NCBI GenBank assembly: GCA_028284395.1
Contig: JANQRV010000297.1
Span: 1 to 34,743 of the forward strand
From: Saprospiraceae bacterium
GTDB taxonomy: Bacteria; Bacteroidota; Bacteroidia; Chitinophagales; Saprospiraceae
Length of the DNA stretch: 34,743 nucleotides
Direction of reading: 5' to 3'
Shown: positions 33,464-34,743 of the stretch, in pieces
Layout of the letters: the number at the start of each line of letters is the position of its first letter
How positions within the stretch are numbered: the stretch's first letter is position 1
Position numbers and translations under genes: made by a program
Notes under the pieces: model-generated
Told to the model about the DNA's origin: nothing
The model's input: only the letters and a program-made list of their open reading frames with translations
Databases searched by the model: none

Positions 33464-34743
33464 CTAGTCACCATACAAAAACCCCACCTCCAAAACCATC
33501 CTTGCCACTCTCAGTCTCGCTTCATATCGACCGGGCAGCAATTGCTCCAAATCGATCTCAAAATGATATTCCCGATCATGGACCCTTTTGGGGTAGTAGC
33601 CTTTCTCCGTTCTGTCGGCACTATAGACGGCCAACCGATCTACCCAAATTTTAGGCAGTGGAGCAGTGGATGTAAGGATGATGGTAACTCGCGACTTTTC
33701 CTGGTCTATGGAAGTCGTCAACTCATACTCGGCAGTGGGAAGCAGTGGGAGCTGATGATCGACGGGCTCAATTGCGATCGTGGAAATGTCTTTTCGGGGA
33801 GTGGTCACTTGGCCGATGGGAATGGTGGAAGCCCAGTAGGTGAACGGTTGTCCATTGATTCCAGTAGGTTTGTTGTTGAATTGCAAGCTCAATGCTTCCA
33901 TATTGAGCGTTTCTCGACTGTGAAGGACCATTTCGTACGGAGAACTTGGAAAGCCAATGCTATCGATGATGACTGCCTTTCCCGCTTCAAAGATCAAAAC
34001 ATCTTCCTTTGTGATTGCCGAAGTTTGGAGTGCGGCAGAAAAAAACAAGTGCAACCTATTGCCATCAACTAGATGTTTCGTAATTCTGGGAAGTTCTTCA
34101 TAATGAGAACCTTCCGGCGAGGCAACGAACCGAAATGGGGGACCATCCGCAAATTTGTTGCCATCGTAGGCACCGATGTCAGGCCCGGCACCGTCGTACC
34201 TCTGTGACCATTCCAAATTGGGAAACGACATGATTTTCCCCTTGTCGATGAGAGGGCTCGATTGCTTCAGGCGTAGATCGCCGTTAGCGGGATCTTTGAA
34301 GCCCGGATCGGTATTGGTCAATCCGTTTTGCTCCTGGTCATGGAGTTGGATGTTCGGCGGCCAGTCCTGGTTGATGCAGTCGTAGTCGAATTCGAATCCC
34401 GGTTGCCAGGCGGTTAATTTGAAATTTTGACTACCGTCAAAGAAGTGATAGGCATTGTTGAAATGTTTCAATTGATGATTGGTAGATTCACCGTGTCTTA
34501 AAACATTCGCTTCCGTATAAAAGCTGTTGTTGAAAACATAGCAGGGATAGGTCAGACTACCACTGTCGTAACTGCTGTATTTATAGATGCCGCTGACTTC
34601 TTCGACGGCCCAGGGATCGTCCGTCTGGGTATAGGTATTGCCGAAGATGTAAATGTTGCCGCCTTTGACATTATCGATGGAATGGATTTTATGGATGTTT
34701 TGGTGCCGATTGTGGTAATAGAACATGTTCCAGGCCCAGGTTT
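33464..34743 (-). CDS. Parallel beta-helix protein, polysaccharide-lyase-like (5' partial)
   Basis: The frame is open to the window edge, so the N-terminus is missing; about 426 residues remain. The visible part has parallel beta-helix features (NIYIFGNTYTQTDD, YVFNNSFYTEANVLRHG) and the typical end of Bacteroidota beta-helix proteins: TDPGFKDPANGDLRLKQSSP followed by LIDKG and GAGPDIGAYDG. After this come about 190 residues of beta-rich sequence (VDGNRLHLFFSAALQTSAITK resembles Ig-like SwmB/CBM-type add-ons) and a final strand set ending VLEVGFLYGD. Such proteins are exported and act on polysaccharides, but no catalytic residues can be assigned here. Confidence 0.75.
   Translation of the reverse strand, partial: TWAWNMFYYHNRHQNIHKIHSIDNVKGGNIYIFGNTYTQTDDPWAVEEVSGIYKYSSYDSGSLTYPCYVFNNSFYTEANVLRHGESTNHQLKHFNNAYHFFDGSQNFKLTAWQPGFEFDYDCINQDWPPNIQLHDQEQNGLTNTDPGFKDPANGDLRLKQSSPLIDKGKIMSFPNLEWSQRYDGAGPDIGAYDGNKFADGPPFRFVASPEGSHYEELPRITKHLVDGNRLHLFFSAALQTSAITKEDVLIFEAGKAVIIDSIGFPSSPYEMVLHSRETLNMEALSLQFNNKPTGINGQPFTYWASTIPIGQVTTPRKDISTIAIEPVDHQLPLLPTAEYELTTSIDQEKSRVTIILTSTAPLPKIWVDRLAVYSADRTEKGYYPKRVHDREYHFEIDLEQLLPGRYEARLRVARMVLEVGFLYGD

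Noticed and set aside
33166..34072. Long plus-strand frames across the beta-helix gene
   Set aside because: They are antisense shadows; the minus-strand frame shows clear beta-helix motifs.

Overview
The window looks like chromosomal DNA from a Bacteroidota bacterium, most likely a Saprospiria/Saprospiraceae-type organism (inference). The reasons are moderate GC, LytTR response regulators paired with LytS-type kinases, a two-component-propeller sensor kinase, many secreted proteins of unknown function, a double-glycine small peptide typical of Bacteroidota, and start sites that do not rely on strong Shine-Dalgarno sequences. No rRNA, tRNA or CRISPR array was seen. The first and last genes are cut by the window edges.

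Layout. 1-2.4 kb: the end of a leukocidin/hemolysin-like pore-forming toxin, a decayed M43 (pappalysin-type) metalloprotease, and a secreted PepSY-like protein with a terminator. 2.4-6.7 kb: a LytS/LytTR two-component pair, a sterol-desaturase-family di-iron hydroxylase and an exported S41 peptidase. 6.8-9.9 kb: a deletion scar joining a 5'-truncated HxlR regulator head-to-head with a 5'-truncated SnoaL-like gene, then a GMC oxidoreductase. Three near-identical stem-loops (GATCTGGTAAATCT / AGATTTGCCAGATC) lie at gene 3' ends in the first 10 kb.

9.9-19.0 kb is the most interesting part. A CHAT (caspase-like)-NB-ARC-TPR protein, whose last TPRs are separated by a single-base frameshift, is divergent from a five-gene operon. 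The operon encodes a secreted unknown, a membrane protein with an N-terminal EAD11-like effector-associated domain in the cytoplasm and a large periplasmic domain, two tandem-duplicated barrel-like proteins, and an exported trypsin-LRR protein. CHAT, EAD and trypsin modules recur in bacterial programmed-death and immunity systems, so this may be a cross-envelope sensing and protease system (inference).

19.0-24.2 kb: an intact MntA-type nucleotidyltransferase antitoxin followed by a HepT toxin remnant, a tandem pair of secreted DUF1579-like proteins, a lipoprotein, a 630-aa exported protein and an IS5-family transposase relic. 24.4-32.2 kb: a helical-repeat protein, a 40-aa double-glycine peptide, a DyP peroxidase in an apparent operon with a 1030-aa propeller sensor kinase, a small unknown protein and an orphan LytTR regulator. 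32.5-34.7 kb: two tandem small secreted four-cysteine proteins, a terminator, and the C-terminal part of a beta-helix (polysaccharide-lyase-like) protein.
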